A stretch of DNA of 64,000 nucleotides, taken from an uncultured Bacteroidales bacterium. Its GTDB lineage: Bacteria > Bacteroidota > Bacteroidia > Bacteroidales > Paludibacteraceae. Position 1 is the first letter of the stretch; each line of letters begins with the position of its first letter. Both the position numbers and the translations under genes were made by a program. Location of the stretch: positions 1 through 64,000 of the forward strand of contig CAMOGT010000002.1 in the NCBI GenBank assembly GCA_946614295.1. Direction: 5' to 3'. The notes beneath the pieces are model-generated. The model was not told the DNA's origin. It searched no databases and worked only from the letters and a program-made list of their open reading frames with translations. Of this stretch, positions 32,904 through 42,158 are shown piece after piece.

Positions 32904-35900
32904 TTATTCTTGCCTAACGCGCATACCCGTTGCATCATACAGCACACCGTTCTTGAGGATAAACAGCTTGTCGTCCTTGATGAACTTATGCACCTTGGCG
33001 TCCTCGGTTGTAGCCTCCTCAACGCCCGTAGCGATCTCCGGAGCCTCAGCCTCGACGATGATAAACCGTCCCGTGATCTCGCTGTTCGGCTCAGCGAAGA
33101 ACGTGTACATACCGCCCTCGCGGATCTCCACCTTCTCCTCTGCCTCGGTATCCCAAAGCATCATTTCCTCTTCGCTGTTCACATGACTAAACGTCATCGT
33201 ATATGCCGTTTCTTCACCCGTACGTATGCCCACACGCGTTCCTATTATACTATTGGTTGCATCTACGCCCAAATAGTTTTCTCCTTCCACGGTGAAGAGA
33301 TCCATTCCGCCGCTCGGAATCTTGATGGCATCATAACCATCCTCATATTCGGGCATATATTTCTCGGACTCCAAGAGGAAGATAAAATCAGACCAACCAC
33401 CGGCGCTTATGCTCACTTTCATTTTTCCGGTTACCGGCGACGCTTCTGCATTGTGTTTGGGAGCACGGAGAGGCTGATTCGAACCATCTCCACTATAATC
33501 TGCGCCCCATACAAGGCGACTGTAATCCAATCGCAGTTGGGCAGATGCGCCTTCTGCTTGCACCCAGAAGCCCTGCATCGAAGGAATAACAACCGGATAA
33601 CCACTAGCTGCTAATTCGGAAGCGGTCTGAATAGGAACACCGATATATTTACCCGGAGCGGTGAAGTCACCTTCGTTTGCATCGGACTGCGCCTTTGTGC
33701 CCGCATTCAGGATGTATATCGTCTGCGCTGCATTCACGAAGTCGCTGGATACGAAGTTCGGGATACTGATCGGCGCAGCCCAACTATTAGCCAATAAGTT
33801 CGTTCCGTGTCCTTCTGTATATGCCAGATCCATCGTCACAGGTGCAGCTCCGGATACCAGATGACCTTCATAAGTGTACTTACGACCTTCCGGTTCTTTC
33901 TTTTGCGTCGTACTGAAGCCGACAAACGGCGTCAGCTCCAAAGTCGCACGGTTATTTACCCAACCGTCCGTCGCCTCATCCCAACTATATACCCAGCAAC
34001 TGGTATAGACGGATTTGGCTAATACGCCTGCCTCGGAAATAGGAGATCCTACTCCTTGCCAAACGGCGCTGTTGTCCGCTCCGGCAGCCTGATCATAATA
34101 ACTGGTTGCAAACAACTCCACCGTCGCTTCCGGCATTGCGCCTGTGTAGTCCGGCGAGATACGCAGATAACCCGTCTGTCCCTTGGTCACACCTTCAGTT
34201 CCTGCCTTCAAAATCAATTTCTCCGCAGTAGCACCGGCTATACCACCTGCGCCAACTGTCAAACCGCCTTCCGGATCTATCGTCACAGTTCCTTCTTCGG
34301 AAATAACCAAACTATATACCGCCACTTCTTCGTCGATTACCAAGTGCCCGGCGATCGTCACAGCACTATTCTCATCCACACCGGCGACACTCCAGTTGTC
34401 AACAGTTTCCCATTTACTGTCACCACTTCCATTATTGAAAGTTATTGCTTTGGGCAAAATCTCTACATCCACCTCACATGTACAGGTCGTGTATTTCTCG
34501 CTCTCGGTCGGAGTAAACAGCAGCGTAACGGTGTGTGTTCCGACAGAACCAATCTCTCCCGAAAGAACGCTGAATGTACCTGCAACAACTGCATCAGTAA
34601 TCGTATTATTCACAACCGCCGAACTTGCATCTATTACCAAACTACCCAATGCTGTTCCCGCTTCCGCATTCGCAATCGTCGGAGCTGTTATAACTTCCGT
34701 CGGAGTAATCTGCACATTGAATTGCTTAGTTACTGCCACAGGCGTATTATACCGTGCATCTGCCATGCCTTGTGCAGCCACATAAGCCACACCGGCTCTC
34801 GCGAATGTCAACGTCGTGCCGTCAATCGTTCCCGTAGTGGACTCACCGCCCAAAGAGTAATAAACACTTCCCGCAGGTGCATCAGTAGATACAACTAAGG
34901 CTTGCGCATTTAACTCCACACTTTCCACCGAGTATTTATCTACAGGACTTTCTTGTCCCCAAGATATATACCGCTCCGTTAGACTCGCCTCTCCGCGTAA
35001 TGTCACGCGCGTCGTGGTCGTTCCATCAGAAATAGTCAGCGTTTCCTCTTCTCCATCAGTAGCTTCGGTCGGCGTATAGGTCACGCGAATTACAACATTA
35101 TCCTTGTCTCCACACGTACCTTCAATAACATCCTCTGAAATAGCAAACTTCGAATTATTGCTACCCAATGTCAAACTGGCATTACGAGCCAAGTTATTAT
35201 AACTAATCGTCAAATCTTGCGATACCGATTGTCCCACTTTAGCCTCAAACGTACTCAACTCACTCGCATCAATATAGCGTGCCAAAGATATTTTAGCATT
35301 TCTGAAGTAATGATATCCCTTGGATTTTCCTGCAACACGTACGCGCACACTTGTCGCACTACGATCCAATAGAATCGAATCGTGGGTCCAACTTCCAGCT
35401 GGTGGCGTTCCTATAGTCTTAGCTACGCTCCAACCGGTCGATAAGAGTTGGTCTATATACATTATACCATTTCCGCTACTCTCTGTCTTATAATCTAACA
35501 ACATGTATCCCGGCTCATCATCTAATGACATAGTGCGATTTCCATTATCTCCAAAACGATAATACGGTCCTCCATCATTTCCGGTATAATCTACACCCTC
35601 TCGCTGCTGATACAAATAAGTCATCGTACATGGAGCATTCGGATCATTAACAATCACCTCTTTCTCCAAACTTACTGCCATATATCGGTGACCATCGGCA
35701 TCCAAACCGCCTGCTTGACTTGCAGTAACATATGTTCTACCCGCTCCAACGATACGGATTTGGTTCGTATTAACAATCTCCACCACACTCGTATTAGCCG
35801 ATGTATAAGTAATCGGACGAGCACCGTTTGTCGTACATCTCCCAACCGACGAAGTCGCAGAAGCCTCCAAGGTCACATTACTTCCTCCTATACGCAGACG

Positions 35901-38891
35901 GCGCAATGAAGGCTGATTCCAAACAATCTCTTGTACCAAGTCCGATGTCACGGTTATCGTCTTCGAAATCTCTTTTGCTGCGTATTCCACATTGCCTTCC
36001 GAACGAGCCGTAATAGTCGCCGTTCCTTCTGCTTCCGCTACCAGTTTGCCATCTACGATATTGATAACACTTGTATTATCGGATGAGTAACTAATCGGAG
36101 TAATCGTAGCATCGGCTGCATTCTCCACCTCATCACCCAAATGAATCGCATCGCCCACATTCCAACTCATGGTCTGCTCGCGCTGCACAGTTATACCGGT
36201 AAGAGTCACCTCTTTACGATACACATCATTATAAATCACCAAATGCGCATAATCTGTTCCGGCTACCGCAGATTCATAAGACAGATTGATGGTTGCCGTT
36301 CCATCTTTACAATCCACACTACTAATAGTGGTTTGTGAAAGAGTGAATTTCTCCGGGTTATCATTATAAATATGCAAATCTCCACCATTCGCCAAACTAT
36401 AATCTATAGTCAGCGTCCCAACACCCGTTCCATCCGATGGATAAATAGGGTTACTGGTCGATGTACGGTCAATGGTTACATCCTCTGCATTCAAATAAGT
36501 TTTACGAGTAACATAGATATCCCGATAGTATTTCGTCCATGTTTCACCATATTTAACAAAGAAGCATATATCTGTCGTTCCTTCTGGAATGTCACAATTA
36601 TAATCAGTGTAACTATCGGCAACTGAGAACTCCTTTAGAAATTTTAATGTAGCACCATTATCTGTACTATAAAGTACACGCAAATGGTCACCACCACTTT
36701 TATGCGCTCTAAAATACAATTTATCGCCAGGTCCTGACAAATGAAACATAGGATCTCCTTCTCCTCGATAACCATTTATAGACTCACCGTCTATTGTATA
36801 TCCTATTATTCCACCCGAAGCATAGATGGAATATTCGGTCGTATTATTTGAATACACATAGCAATTCGTAGCCTCATCTACCAATTTCACATTCACAGTC
36901 AGCGTAGCCGATGCTTCCTCGTACTTATAGTTCTCTGGCTGATAAATCGTCCATGTAGCGTCTCCCGTATTATGGTTCGACTCAATTTTTCCGGTTGTTG
37001 CAGACAAACTGGTATAAAGTGCCTTTATCTCTCCAACACTCGATCCCACAGCTGCTCCAGCTCCCGCTGTTACCACAAAAGCACTTCCCGAATAGTCTGT
37101 ATTCGTCGCTGACAAAGTGATTCCACCAGCCAATGTACTTTCCATATACATCTCTGTCGAATAACTATCCGCCGTTCCATTTATAGAAATCGTATTCTCG
37201 CGCTTATTAATCGTTATCGTCTTAGTCAAACCGGTTCGCGCATTGTAGTTCGTTCCCTCAGCAATATCCATCTGAATAACTAACGTACCTGCCTGTCCCA
37301 AAGACAAATAGCGATTTTCTGTTATTGCCGGTTTTGTAGCACCCTCATTATTGCTACCCGAAGGCGCGAAAGATACTTTAGAATAAGTAACAACACCATC
37401 TCCCTCTCGTGTCCACAAACCTTGCAAATCAAGGCGCGTATCATCTACATAGTACTCATTCCCTATAGTGCATGTCACATCCGGTGTCGCTTTCGCTACT
37501 GTCACAGGGACAAGGCAATGCAATGTATCACTTGCCCCAAATGCTGCACTTGAACTCGGAGTAAACACAGCTACTTGATTTGTAGTTCCGTAATTAGGTC
37601 TGATACTATTATCATCCCATCTCCATGATCCACCGCCAACATTAGTTACACCGCCACTCAAGCTTGACGATGCCAATGTCTGCTCATAAGTAATTCCACT
37701 TGCCGTCGGATTAGTCGTAATACGGTGTTCAATGATAGTAAAGGTCTTAGTAGGATTATTACTCGATGCATGGTACGATGCGTTACCTGCTTGGTGAGCA
37801 GTGATAGTTACCTCACCTGCTTTCAAGCAAGTTACCGTATTTCCATCTATGCTAACCAAGTCTGCCGGAGATGCTGTATAGGTTACATCTAAACCGCTAC
37901 TTGCCGTTGCTGTCAAATCTACTGTATTACTACGTATCTTATCTAAAATGCTCTGATCCCAAGTTATTGTTTGAGCCGTCTTATTATCAAACTTGGCATA
38001 AAGTGTACGAGTTAACCTACTACCTGCTGTTGAGTTGGTTAATGTGCAATTATATGGATTTGTAGTTGTTACAAGACTCGTATACTCGCTATCACTATAC
38101 CATCCCAAGAACTGACAAGTACCAGTCGGTGTTGCTGTATAAGTCGCCGTTGTAGCCTTGCTTGTAACTCCGGGGCCTCCTTGTAACGTATCTTTCGGAG
38201 CAACCGCCAAAGCCGCAACTGCCGTTCCGTAACTATCATTATTAGACTCAGCTTGTGCTGCAAAACCAAAGATATTGGCATTATACGTCAATTCGTATGT
38301 AATGAATATTCCTGCAATATAGTTTGTTCCTGTCACTGCTGCCCAACCTGGATCGTTTCTATAAAAATCTATTAGAACATTATTATCATAACCGCCATCT
38401 ATTGTCGGTCCTTCTACCATTACATCACTTCCACTCTTTATATCCGTTCCAGTTTCTTCCCCGGCATTCCCATTTACTACACATTTTGCAAATCCATACG
38501 TTCCGTCACCATGTCTTGCTTTTACGGAAACCTTGGTTACTTTTATATTATGATAACTTGGAACGGTCCATGACAGATACACTCGTCTATGCTCACCTTT
38601 ACCACAGGAAAAACTCATATAACCATTATTTCCTTTAAACTCTGTATCATTACCGCTATTATTCTTAACGTCTAACGTAAATGTCACACCATTAACAAGT
38701 CTACACCGATAATCACCACCAACAACTGAATCCTTTTTAATACTCAGTGACTGAGCATTTCCTGTTGCAACTATCTTCTTAACATAACTCGGATTATAAG
38801 CATTCTCAGTTGTCACATCCGCTCCCAAAGCATTCCCTACTCCCAAAGTAAGCATCACCACGGTAGTAAATAATGGTAAAATCGGTCTCAT
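32904..38891 (-). CDS. Giant surface adhesin-like protein with Ig-like and InlB-type repeats and C-terminal tail
   Basis: 1995 residues from the ATG at 38891 (MRPILPLFTTVVMLTLGVGNALGA, signal peptide). The open frame goes on to 39272, but that part is repeat DNA and precedes the signal peptide. Visible modules: an InlB/Listeria-Bacteroides type repeat (FLGWYSDSEYTSL... RTLYAKFD), several BIG_2-like Ig domains (VSIDGNTVTCLKAGEVTITA, VINIVDGKLVAEAEGTATIT, EIVNTNQIRIVGAGRTYVTA), and a late beta-helix-like stretch. The end KFIKDDKLFILKNGVLYDAT matches the tail of four other proteins here. Codon use is more AT-rich than neighbours, suggesting horizontal origin. Confidence 0.85.
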   Translation of the reverse strand: MRPILPLFTTVVMLTLGVGNALGADVTTENAYNPSYVKKIVATGNAQSLSIKKDSVVGGDYRCRLVNGVTFTLDVKNNSGNDTEFKGNNGYMSFSCGKGEHRRVYLSWTVPSYHNIKVTKVSVKARHGDGTYGFAKCVVNGNAGEETGTDIKSGSDVMVEGPTIDGGYDNNVLIDFYRNDPGWAAVTGTNYIAGIFITYELTYNANIFGFAAQAESNNDSYGTAVAALAVAPKDTLQGGPGVTSKATTATYTATPTGTCQFLGWYSDSEYTSLVTTTNPYNCTLTNSTAGSRLTRTLYAKFDNKTAQTITWDQSILDKIRSNTVDLTATASSGLDVTYTASPADLVSIDGNTVTCLKAGEVTITAHQAGNASYHASSNNPTKTFTIIEHRITTNPTASGITYEQTLASSSLSGGVTNVGGGSWRWDDNSIRPNYGTTNQVAVFTPSSSAAFGASDTLHCLVPVTVAKATPDVTCTIGNEYYVDDTRLDLQGLWTREGDGVVTYSKVSFAPSGSNNEGATKPAITENRYLSLGQAGTLVIQMDIAEGTNYNARTGLTKTITINKRENTISINGTADSYSTEMYMESTLAGGITLSATNTDYSGSAFVVTAGAGAAVGSSVGEIKALYTSLSATTGKIESNHNTGDATWTIYQPENYKYEEASATLTVNVKLVDEATNCYVYSNNTTEYSIYASGGIIGYTIDGESINGYRGEGDPMFHLSGPGDKLYFRAHKSGGDHLRVLYSTDNGATLKFLKEFSVADSYTDYNCDIPEGTTDICFFVKYGETWTKYYRDIYVTRKTYLNAEDVTIDRTSTSNPIYPSDGTGVGTLTIDYSLANGGDLHIYNDNPEKFTLSQTTISSVDCKDGTATINLSYESAVAGTDYAHLVIYNDVYRKEVTLTGITVQREQTMSWNVGDAIHLGDEVENAADATITPISYSSDNTSVINIVDGKLVAEAEGTATITARSEGNVEYAAKEISKTITVTSDLVQEIVWNQPSLRRLRIGGSNVTLEASATSSVGRCTTNGARPITYTSANTSVVEIVNTNQIRIVGAGRTYVTASQAGGLDADGHRYMAVSLEKEVIVNDPNAPCTMTYLYQQREGVDYTGNDGGPYYRFGDNGNRTMSLDDEPGYMLLDYKTESSGNGIMYIDQLLSTGWSVAKTIGTPPAGSWTHDSILLDRSATSVRVRVAGKSKGYHYFRNAKISLARYIDASELSTFEAKVGQSVSQDLTISYNNLARNASLTLGSNNSKFAISEDVIEGTCGDKDNVVIRVTYTPTEATDGEEETLTISDGTTTTRVTLRGEASLTERYISWGQESPVDKYSVESVELNAQALVVSTDAPAGSVYYSLGGESTTGTIDGTTLTFARAGVAYVAAQGMADARYNTPVAVTKQFNVQITPTEVITAPTIANAEAGTALGSLVIDASSAVVNNTITDAVVAGTFSVLSGEIGSVGTHTVTLLFTPTESEKYTTCTCEVDVEILPKAITFNNGSGDSKWETVDNWSVAGVDENSAVTIAGHLVIDEEVAVYSLVISEEGTVTIDPEGGLTVGAGGIAGATAEKLILKAGTEGVTKGQTGYLRISPDYTGAMPEATVELFATSYYDQAAGADNSAVWQGVGSPISEAGVLAKSVYTSCWVYSWDEATDGWVNNRATLELTPFVGFSTTQKKEPEGRKYTYEGHLVSGAAPVTMDLAYTEGHGTNLLANSWAAPISIPNFVSSDFVNAAQTIYILNAGTKAQSDANEGDFTAPGKYIGVPIQTASELAASGYPVVIPSMQGFWVQAEGASAQLRLDYSRLVWGADYSGDGSNQPLRAPKHNAEASPVTGKMKVSISAGGWSDFIFLLESEKYMPEYEDGYDAIKIPSGGMDLFTVEGENYLGVDATNSIIGTRVGIRTGEETAYTMTFSHVNSEEEMMLWDTEAEEKVEIREGGMYTFFAEPNSEITGRFIIVEAEAPEIATGVEEATTEDAKVHKFIKDDKLFILKNGVLYDATGMRVRQE

Positions 38892-39007
38892 CCTAGACTT
38901 TTGTGCTACATTCACCGTATTAACCGTTAGAGATAAGTTCGATATACGTTGGATATTCGTTGGTTGTTGTACCGACAACACCCTAACCGCACTATACTCG
39001 CCTTTTG

Positions 39008-39180
39008 CAAAAATTTGCATGACCATTTTGACCGTTTTGACCATTTTGACCAAGTTGCTAAAAATTTGCATGGCAAAAGTGGCAAAAGTGGCAAAAATCT
39101 GCTTTGCACTATTTGCTCTATTTGCACTTTCTGCAAAAATTCGCATGAGACTTTTGAGACTTTTGAGACTTTTGAGACTC
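39008..39180. repeat. Modular array of four 9-bp repeat blocks separated by GCAAAAATTTGC
   Basis: Block 1: ACCATTTTG/ACCGTTTTG (x3-4); block 2: GCAAAAGTG (x3); block 3: ACTATTTGC/TCTATTTGC (x2-3); block 4: AGACTTTTG (x3-4). Each is preceded by AAAAATTTGCATG or a variant (AAAAATCTGC, AAAAATTCGCATG). All units are 9 bp, so the minus-strand frame stays open. Confidence 0.8.
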
Positions 39181-39217
39181 TCGCCCCAAATCCCTTCTCT
39201 TTGCTCATTAATATTCT

Positions 39218-39262
39218 TTTTCATACCAATATTCTTCATACCAATATTTTTCATACCAATAT
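39218..39262. repeat. 15-bp tandem repeat CATACCAATATTCTT
   Basis: Three tandem units (last differs slightly), coding NIGMK if read on the minus strand; next to the nonamer blocks. Confidence 0.8.
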
Positions 39263-39334
39263 TCCTTTCCACCCTCCCGGCAAATTATATTTACCCATCT
39301 TGAGGTGTCTTATATTTATTTGTGATTTTCTCTG

Positions 39335-40201
39335 TTATTTTTCTTTATCATCTTTGACTTCCGGCAAATCTATCTTCGGCTGCTGTGCCTCAAAGAAACG
39401 TTTCGCACTCAACGGGCTCACCACATCTCTTCCTGTCTTTGCCTCAAGTTCCTCGCGCGCTACACGGGCGACATCACCGCCTTCTTTGGCACATTGTTTA
39501 TTCCCTTCCATGGTCTCCGGGTTCTTGGCGCGCGTGATACTTGTTGCGGACAACTCCGCCAGCATATTCAGCACTAATTCCTCATTGGTCATATTATCAC
39601 GCAGATTCTCTTTCTTCAACCCCTTGTATTTCTTATACTCGCGCGCTGTTTTTCCCGACCATGCTTGATAGATAATATCCGTCAGTGTGGCATATTCTTG
39701 TCCCTCCTGCACTCCATGCATATCCCATTGGTCAGTCAAGTCTTTGCGAATCTCTATACTCTTAAGCCGCTGGTTAATCCAGTTGTCCGAATACCCCAAA
39801 CGCTTGTAATCGCGCATCGCCTGTTGGATGCTCAGCTCAGGATCCTGTAACTGGTTCAAACGCTCTTGTCCAACCTTAGCGAGCCACAACTTAAACGGTT
39901 CCGCCTTCTTGGATGGAATAGATTGTATCAATCGCAGTACTTGCTCAGTATCAGCCACATCTGTAAATCGTTGTTTGCCGTCAGAAGCTGTCATCTTCAA
40001 CTGTCCCATATTTTGGGACACTTCACTTCCTTCCGCCTCCAACTTGGTTTTCAGAGCATTCCAATACTTGCGTGGGCGAGGACTATCCGTCAGCACCTCA
40101 ATGATGTCCACCACGGAGAAATACCATTTCTCTTGCTCGTCATCCCATACCGTGCGAATTCTCGACTGGTCAAAGAGTTTTATTGCTTCCTGTTGTGACA
40201 T
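39335..40201 (-). CDS. BRO-N / DinD-like protein
   Basis: 288 residues from the ATG at 40201 (MSQQEAIKLFDQSRIRTVWDDEQEKWYFSVVDIIEVLT); the frame further upstream is leader that includes its promoter. The first 110 residues form a Bro-N domain, SPRPRKYWNALKTKLEAEG being typical of DNA-damage-inducible protein D and phage antirepressor-type proteins. The C-terminal half has GYSDNWINQRLKSIEIRKDLTDQW and NMTNEELVLNMLAELSATSITRAKNPETM. Likely DNA-binding; function not proven in Bacteroidota. Confidence 0.83.
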   Translation of the reverse strand: MSQQEAIKLFDQSRIRTVWDDEQEKWYFSVVDIIEVLTDSPRPRKYWNALKTKLEAEGSEVSQNMGQLKMTASDGKQRFTDVADTEQVLRLIQSIPSKKAEPFKLWLAKVGQERLNQLQDPELSIQQAMRDYKRLGYSDNWINQRLKSIEIRKDLTDQWDMHGVQEGQEYATLTDIIYQAWSGKTAREYKKYKGLKKENLRDNMTNEELVLNMLAELSATSITRAKNPETMEGNKQCAKEGGDVARVAREELEAKTGRDVVSPLSAKRFFEAQQPKIDLPEVKDDKEK

Positions 40202-40317
40202 CTTATTTTTGTATCTGTTTATTTCTATCTGCTTCTTTTGCCAACTCGACTTTGCAAATTGTACGATTTTTAAGATTAAAAGCGTGTTTTCTAAGCCGTA
40301 ATAACCAAAATCGTGCA

Positions 40318-40348
40318 CAAAATTAATATTTTCTATTGGAATACGCAA
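40318..40348 (-). promoter_or_regulatory. Promoter of DinD-like gene
   Basis: On the minus strand TTGCGTATTCC, 20 bp, TAATTTTG, then CACGATTTTG. Same geometry and extended box as the plus-strand promoters; start about 110 bp before the ATG at 40201. Confidence 0.8.
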
Positions 40349-40435
40349 ATTTTTCACCCCCTCGCGCATGCGATTATTAATAAGGTGTAGCCGTTTCTTA
40401 ACAAAACACACGTTTTTATGTTGTATAACATATCA

Positions 40436-40558
40436 TTAGTGTCCACTTAAAATCAATGATTGTATTTATAAACTATTGTTATATATCATCTTATAAAAGT
40501 ATTATTCGTGCGACGATATGATTTATCTATGTTTTTGTACTTTTTTAGTGGACAGTAG
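40436..40558. repeat. Possible 123-bp MITE-like element
   Basis: Ends TTAGTGTCCACTTAAAA and TTTTTTAGTGGACAGTAG are imperfect inverted copies (GTCCACT...AGTGGAC). AT-rich interior without ORF. Confidence 0.35.
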
Positions 40559-40577
40559 TGATTTTTTTCTCAATAAT

Positions 40578-40608
40578 TTGCGTATGTCAAAAAAAAACAC
40601 TACCTTTG
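40578..40608 (+). promoter_or_regulatory. Promoter of the secreted protein/S24/PqqD operon
   Basis: TTGCGTATGTC at 40578, 20 bp, TACCTTTG at 40601-40608, then CAGCCGATTTA. Confidence 0.87.
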
Positions 40609-40640
40609 CAGCCGATTTAGACAGACCGCAAGAATAAAGC

Positions 40641-41189
40641 ATGAAGCACACCATATTCGTGATAATGGTATTAGTCCTTTCGTCGGCAGTCCTGCCGGCT
40701 TTTTCTGCGGATATAACGCATCACTTCCACACGAAGTTTACCGGTTCCCCACAAACATTGACAATTACCCAGAATAACAAAATCGGTAATTCCACCAACG
40801 ATGGTTTCACTTATACTTGCGGCGGGAAAGCAGAATTCGGCAGTAAGAGCAGCCAGATTTGCCTGTTAATGAACAACTCCGGCGATTATGTAACTCTCTC
40901 CCCTGCAGTACCGGATTTATCGGAAATCAGGATTAATTATTCGCCTTTCACTTCCAGTTCTACCCCAATCTACCATCTTCAAGTTTATGTCTCCGCCGAC
41001 GGTTCCGATTGGGGTGATCCCCTGCCGGCTAACCGGTTCAGCATCATAAATAGCAGCTATATTAAAATCATTGTTCCTAAAGGCACTTCGTTTGTCAAGG
41101 TCGTAAACACAGACGGAACGGACCTTGCTATCAAGGAGTTTAGATACACCCCCGTTAATTGTAATTGCAACACCTATATCCCCGAATGA
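40641..41189 (+). CDS. Small secreted protein, unknown function
   Basis: 182 residues; signal peptide (TIFVIMVLVLSSAVLPAFS). Beta-rich, with a single-domain look; the mid-part (GFTYTCGGKAEFGSKSSQICLLMNN) resembles the start of the N-terminal domain of the giant adhesin (DFKGNNGYMSFSCGKGEHRRV-like layout). The C-terminus is Cys/Asn-rich (NCNCNTYIPE) and has no tail motif. It is the first gene of an operon with an S24/S26 peptidase and PqqD, which makes it a possible substrate; that is inference. Confidence 0.65.
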   Translation: MKHTIFVIMVLVLSSAVLPAFSADITHHFHTKFTGSPQTLTITQNNKIGNSTNDGFTYTCGGKAEFGSKSSQICLLMNNSGDYVTLSPAVPDLSEIRINYSPFTSSSTPIYHLQVYVSADGSDWGDPLPANRFSIINSSYIKIIVPKGTSFVKVVNTDGTDLAIKEFRYTPVNCNCNTYIPE

Positions 41190-41638
41190 AAGTTCCTAAC
41201 GACATATTGATCCCCGAGCTGGCACGACTGCTGGAGGAGGAGAAAGAGGTGCGTTTTACGCCCTCAGGAGTGAGCATGCGCCCGTTTATCGAGGGGGGCG
41301 TGGACAGTGTGGTTCTCGCGCCTTTGCACCGTTCGCCGCGCGTGGGCGACATACTGCTGGCGAAAGCCATCAACCCCGGCGGACTCCATATTTATGTTCT
41401 CCACCGGCTGGTGCGTATCGAGCGGGACGAGAAAGGCGAGGAGGCGTATATCCTCATGGGAGACGGTAATCTGGAGGGCGAGGAGGTCTGCTCACGTGCG
41501 GACATCATCGGACGCGTGGCGGCGATCGAGCGACCGGACGGCAAACGCAAATACCTCTCCCGCGGAAGGCTCTGGTACCACATGAAGCCCTGCCGCAAAT
41601 GGCTTCTCAAAATTTACCGGCACACCAAATGCGCTTAA
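41186..41638 (+). CDS. S24/S26-type signal peptidase-like protein
   Basis: 150 residues from the ATG at 41186, overlapping the upstream stop by 4 bp. Ser block PSGVSMRPFIEGG (SMxP) near residue 31; downstream VLHRLVRIE and GDGN replace the usual Lys block, as in Sec11/SipW-type peptidases that use His. No membrane segment is obvious. In Bacteroidales this protein accompanies PqqD in peptide-processing loci. Confidence 0.78.
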   Translation: MKVPNDILIPELARLLEEEKEVRFTPSGVSMRPFIEGGVDSVVLAPLHRSPRVGDILLAKAINPGGLHIYVLHRLVRIERDEKGEEAYILMGDGNLEGEEVCSRADIIGRVAAIERPDGKRKYLSRGRLWYHMKPCRKWLLKIYRHTKCA

Positions 41639-41656
41639 TTAAATAACTAATAAGCA

Positions 41657-41941
41657 ATGAAAACGATTGAAGGATTCAGACTCCGCAAGTTAGGCAACGA
41701 GTACATCTTGGTGGGCGAGTCGATGGCGCTCATCAATTTCAACAAGATGATCACCCTCAACGAAACCGCCGCTTTCCTCTGGCAAAAAGCGGAGGAGATA
41801 ACCCGTTCACACGGCTCTTTTGAGGTATCGGACCTCTGCAAACCGCTGTGCGACGAGTACGAAGTGTCGCCCGCGCAGGCGATGACCGACGTCGAAGCCA
41901 CCGTCGCTTCCTGGCGCGAGGCAGGCATCATCGAGGCATAA
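41657..41941 (+). CDS. PqqD family protein
   Basis: 94 residues. EGFRLRKLGNEYILVGESMALINFNKMITLNETAAFLW is the winged-helix PqqD pattern, and LCDEYEVSPAQAMTDVEATVASWREAGIIE the C-terminal part. PqqD-type domains bind RiPP precursor leader peptides for radical SAM or other maturases; no maturase lies in this window. It follows the S24/S26 peptidase by 18 bp. Confidence 0.87.
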   Translation: MKTIEGFRLRKLGNEYILVGESMALINFNKMITLNETAAFLWQKAEEITRSHGSFEVSDLCKPLCDEYEVSPAQAMTDVEATVASWREAGIIEA

Positions 41942-42000
41942 CTCATTATGCAACTTTTTGACAGAAAAGGGGGAAAAATTGTTTTTTTCTCCTTTTTTAT

Positions 42001-42031
42001 TTGCATATGTGCGCAAAAAGATGTATCTTTG
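42001..42031 (+). promoter_or_regulatory. Promoter upstream of the MNT remnant and the 42523 surface protein
   Basis: TTGCATATGTG at 42001, 20 bp, TATCTTTG at 42024-42031, then TACCCGATTTG. The HEPN/MNT fragments lie between this promoter and its probable original target gene at 42523. Confidence 0.82.
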
Positions 42032-42058
42032 TACCCGATTTGATAAACGTACATAGCA

Positions 42059-42081
42059 AACGCTATTCAAATAACCCAATT
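42059..42081. repeat. 23-bp direct repeat flanking the MNT locus, copy 1
   Basis: AACGCTATTCAAATAACCCA plus ATT; copy 2 at 42470-42492 is identical. Confidence 0.9.
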
Positions 42082-42098
42082 GTTTTTAACCATTAACA

Positions 42099-42158
42099 AT
42101 GACACAGGAAGAAAAAGTACAATATTGGTTGGAGATAGCGAATTACAATCATGGATAA
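42099..42158 (+). pseudogene. N-terminal fragment of a HEPN-domain gene
   Basis: Reads MTQEEKVQYWLEIANYNHG then stop. The pattern (EEKVQYWLEIANY) is the usual start of HEPN proteins paired with MNT nucleotidyltransferases; the rest of the gene, including the catalytic RX4-6H motif, is missing. It overlaps the MNT start by 8 bp. Confidence 0.65.

Larger units (their letters stand above)
38892..39334. other. Repeat-rich upstream region of the adhesin gene
   Basis: No gene assigned. Holds the modular 9-bp/15-bp arrays at 39008-39262. I found no TTG-N20-TAnnTTTG promoter on the minus strand here. Confidence 0.6.
40202..40640. other. Divergent intergenic region
   Basis: Holds two diverging promoters (40318-40348 minus, 40578-40608 plus) and an inverted-repeat-bounded stretch (40436-40558). 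No further coding potential. Confidence 0.75.

Noticed and set aside
34056..34898. Plus-strand frames opposite the adhesin
   Set aside because: No family features, start or promoter; complement of a repetitive coding region.
39008..39262. CRISPR-like array
   Set aside because: Units are 9 or 15 bp with no 20-40 bp unique spacers and no cas genes nearby.
38892..39272. N-terminal extension of the giant adhesin to 39272
   Set aside because: A good signal peptide starts at 38891; the extension is made only of repeat DNA with multiples of 9 and 15 bp, which keeps any frame open by chance.
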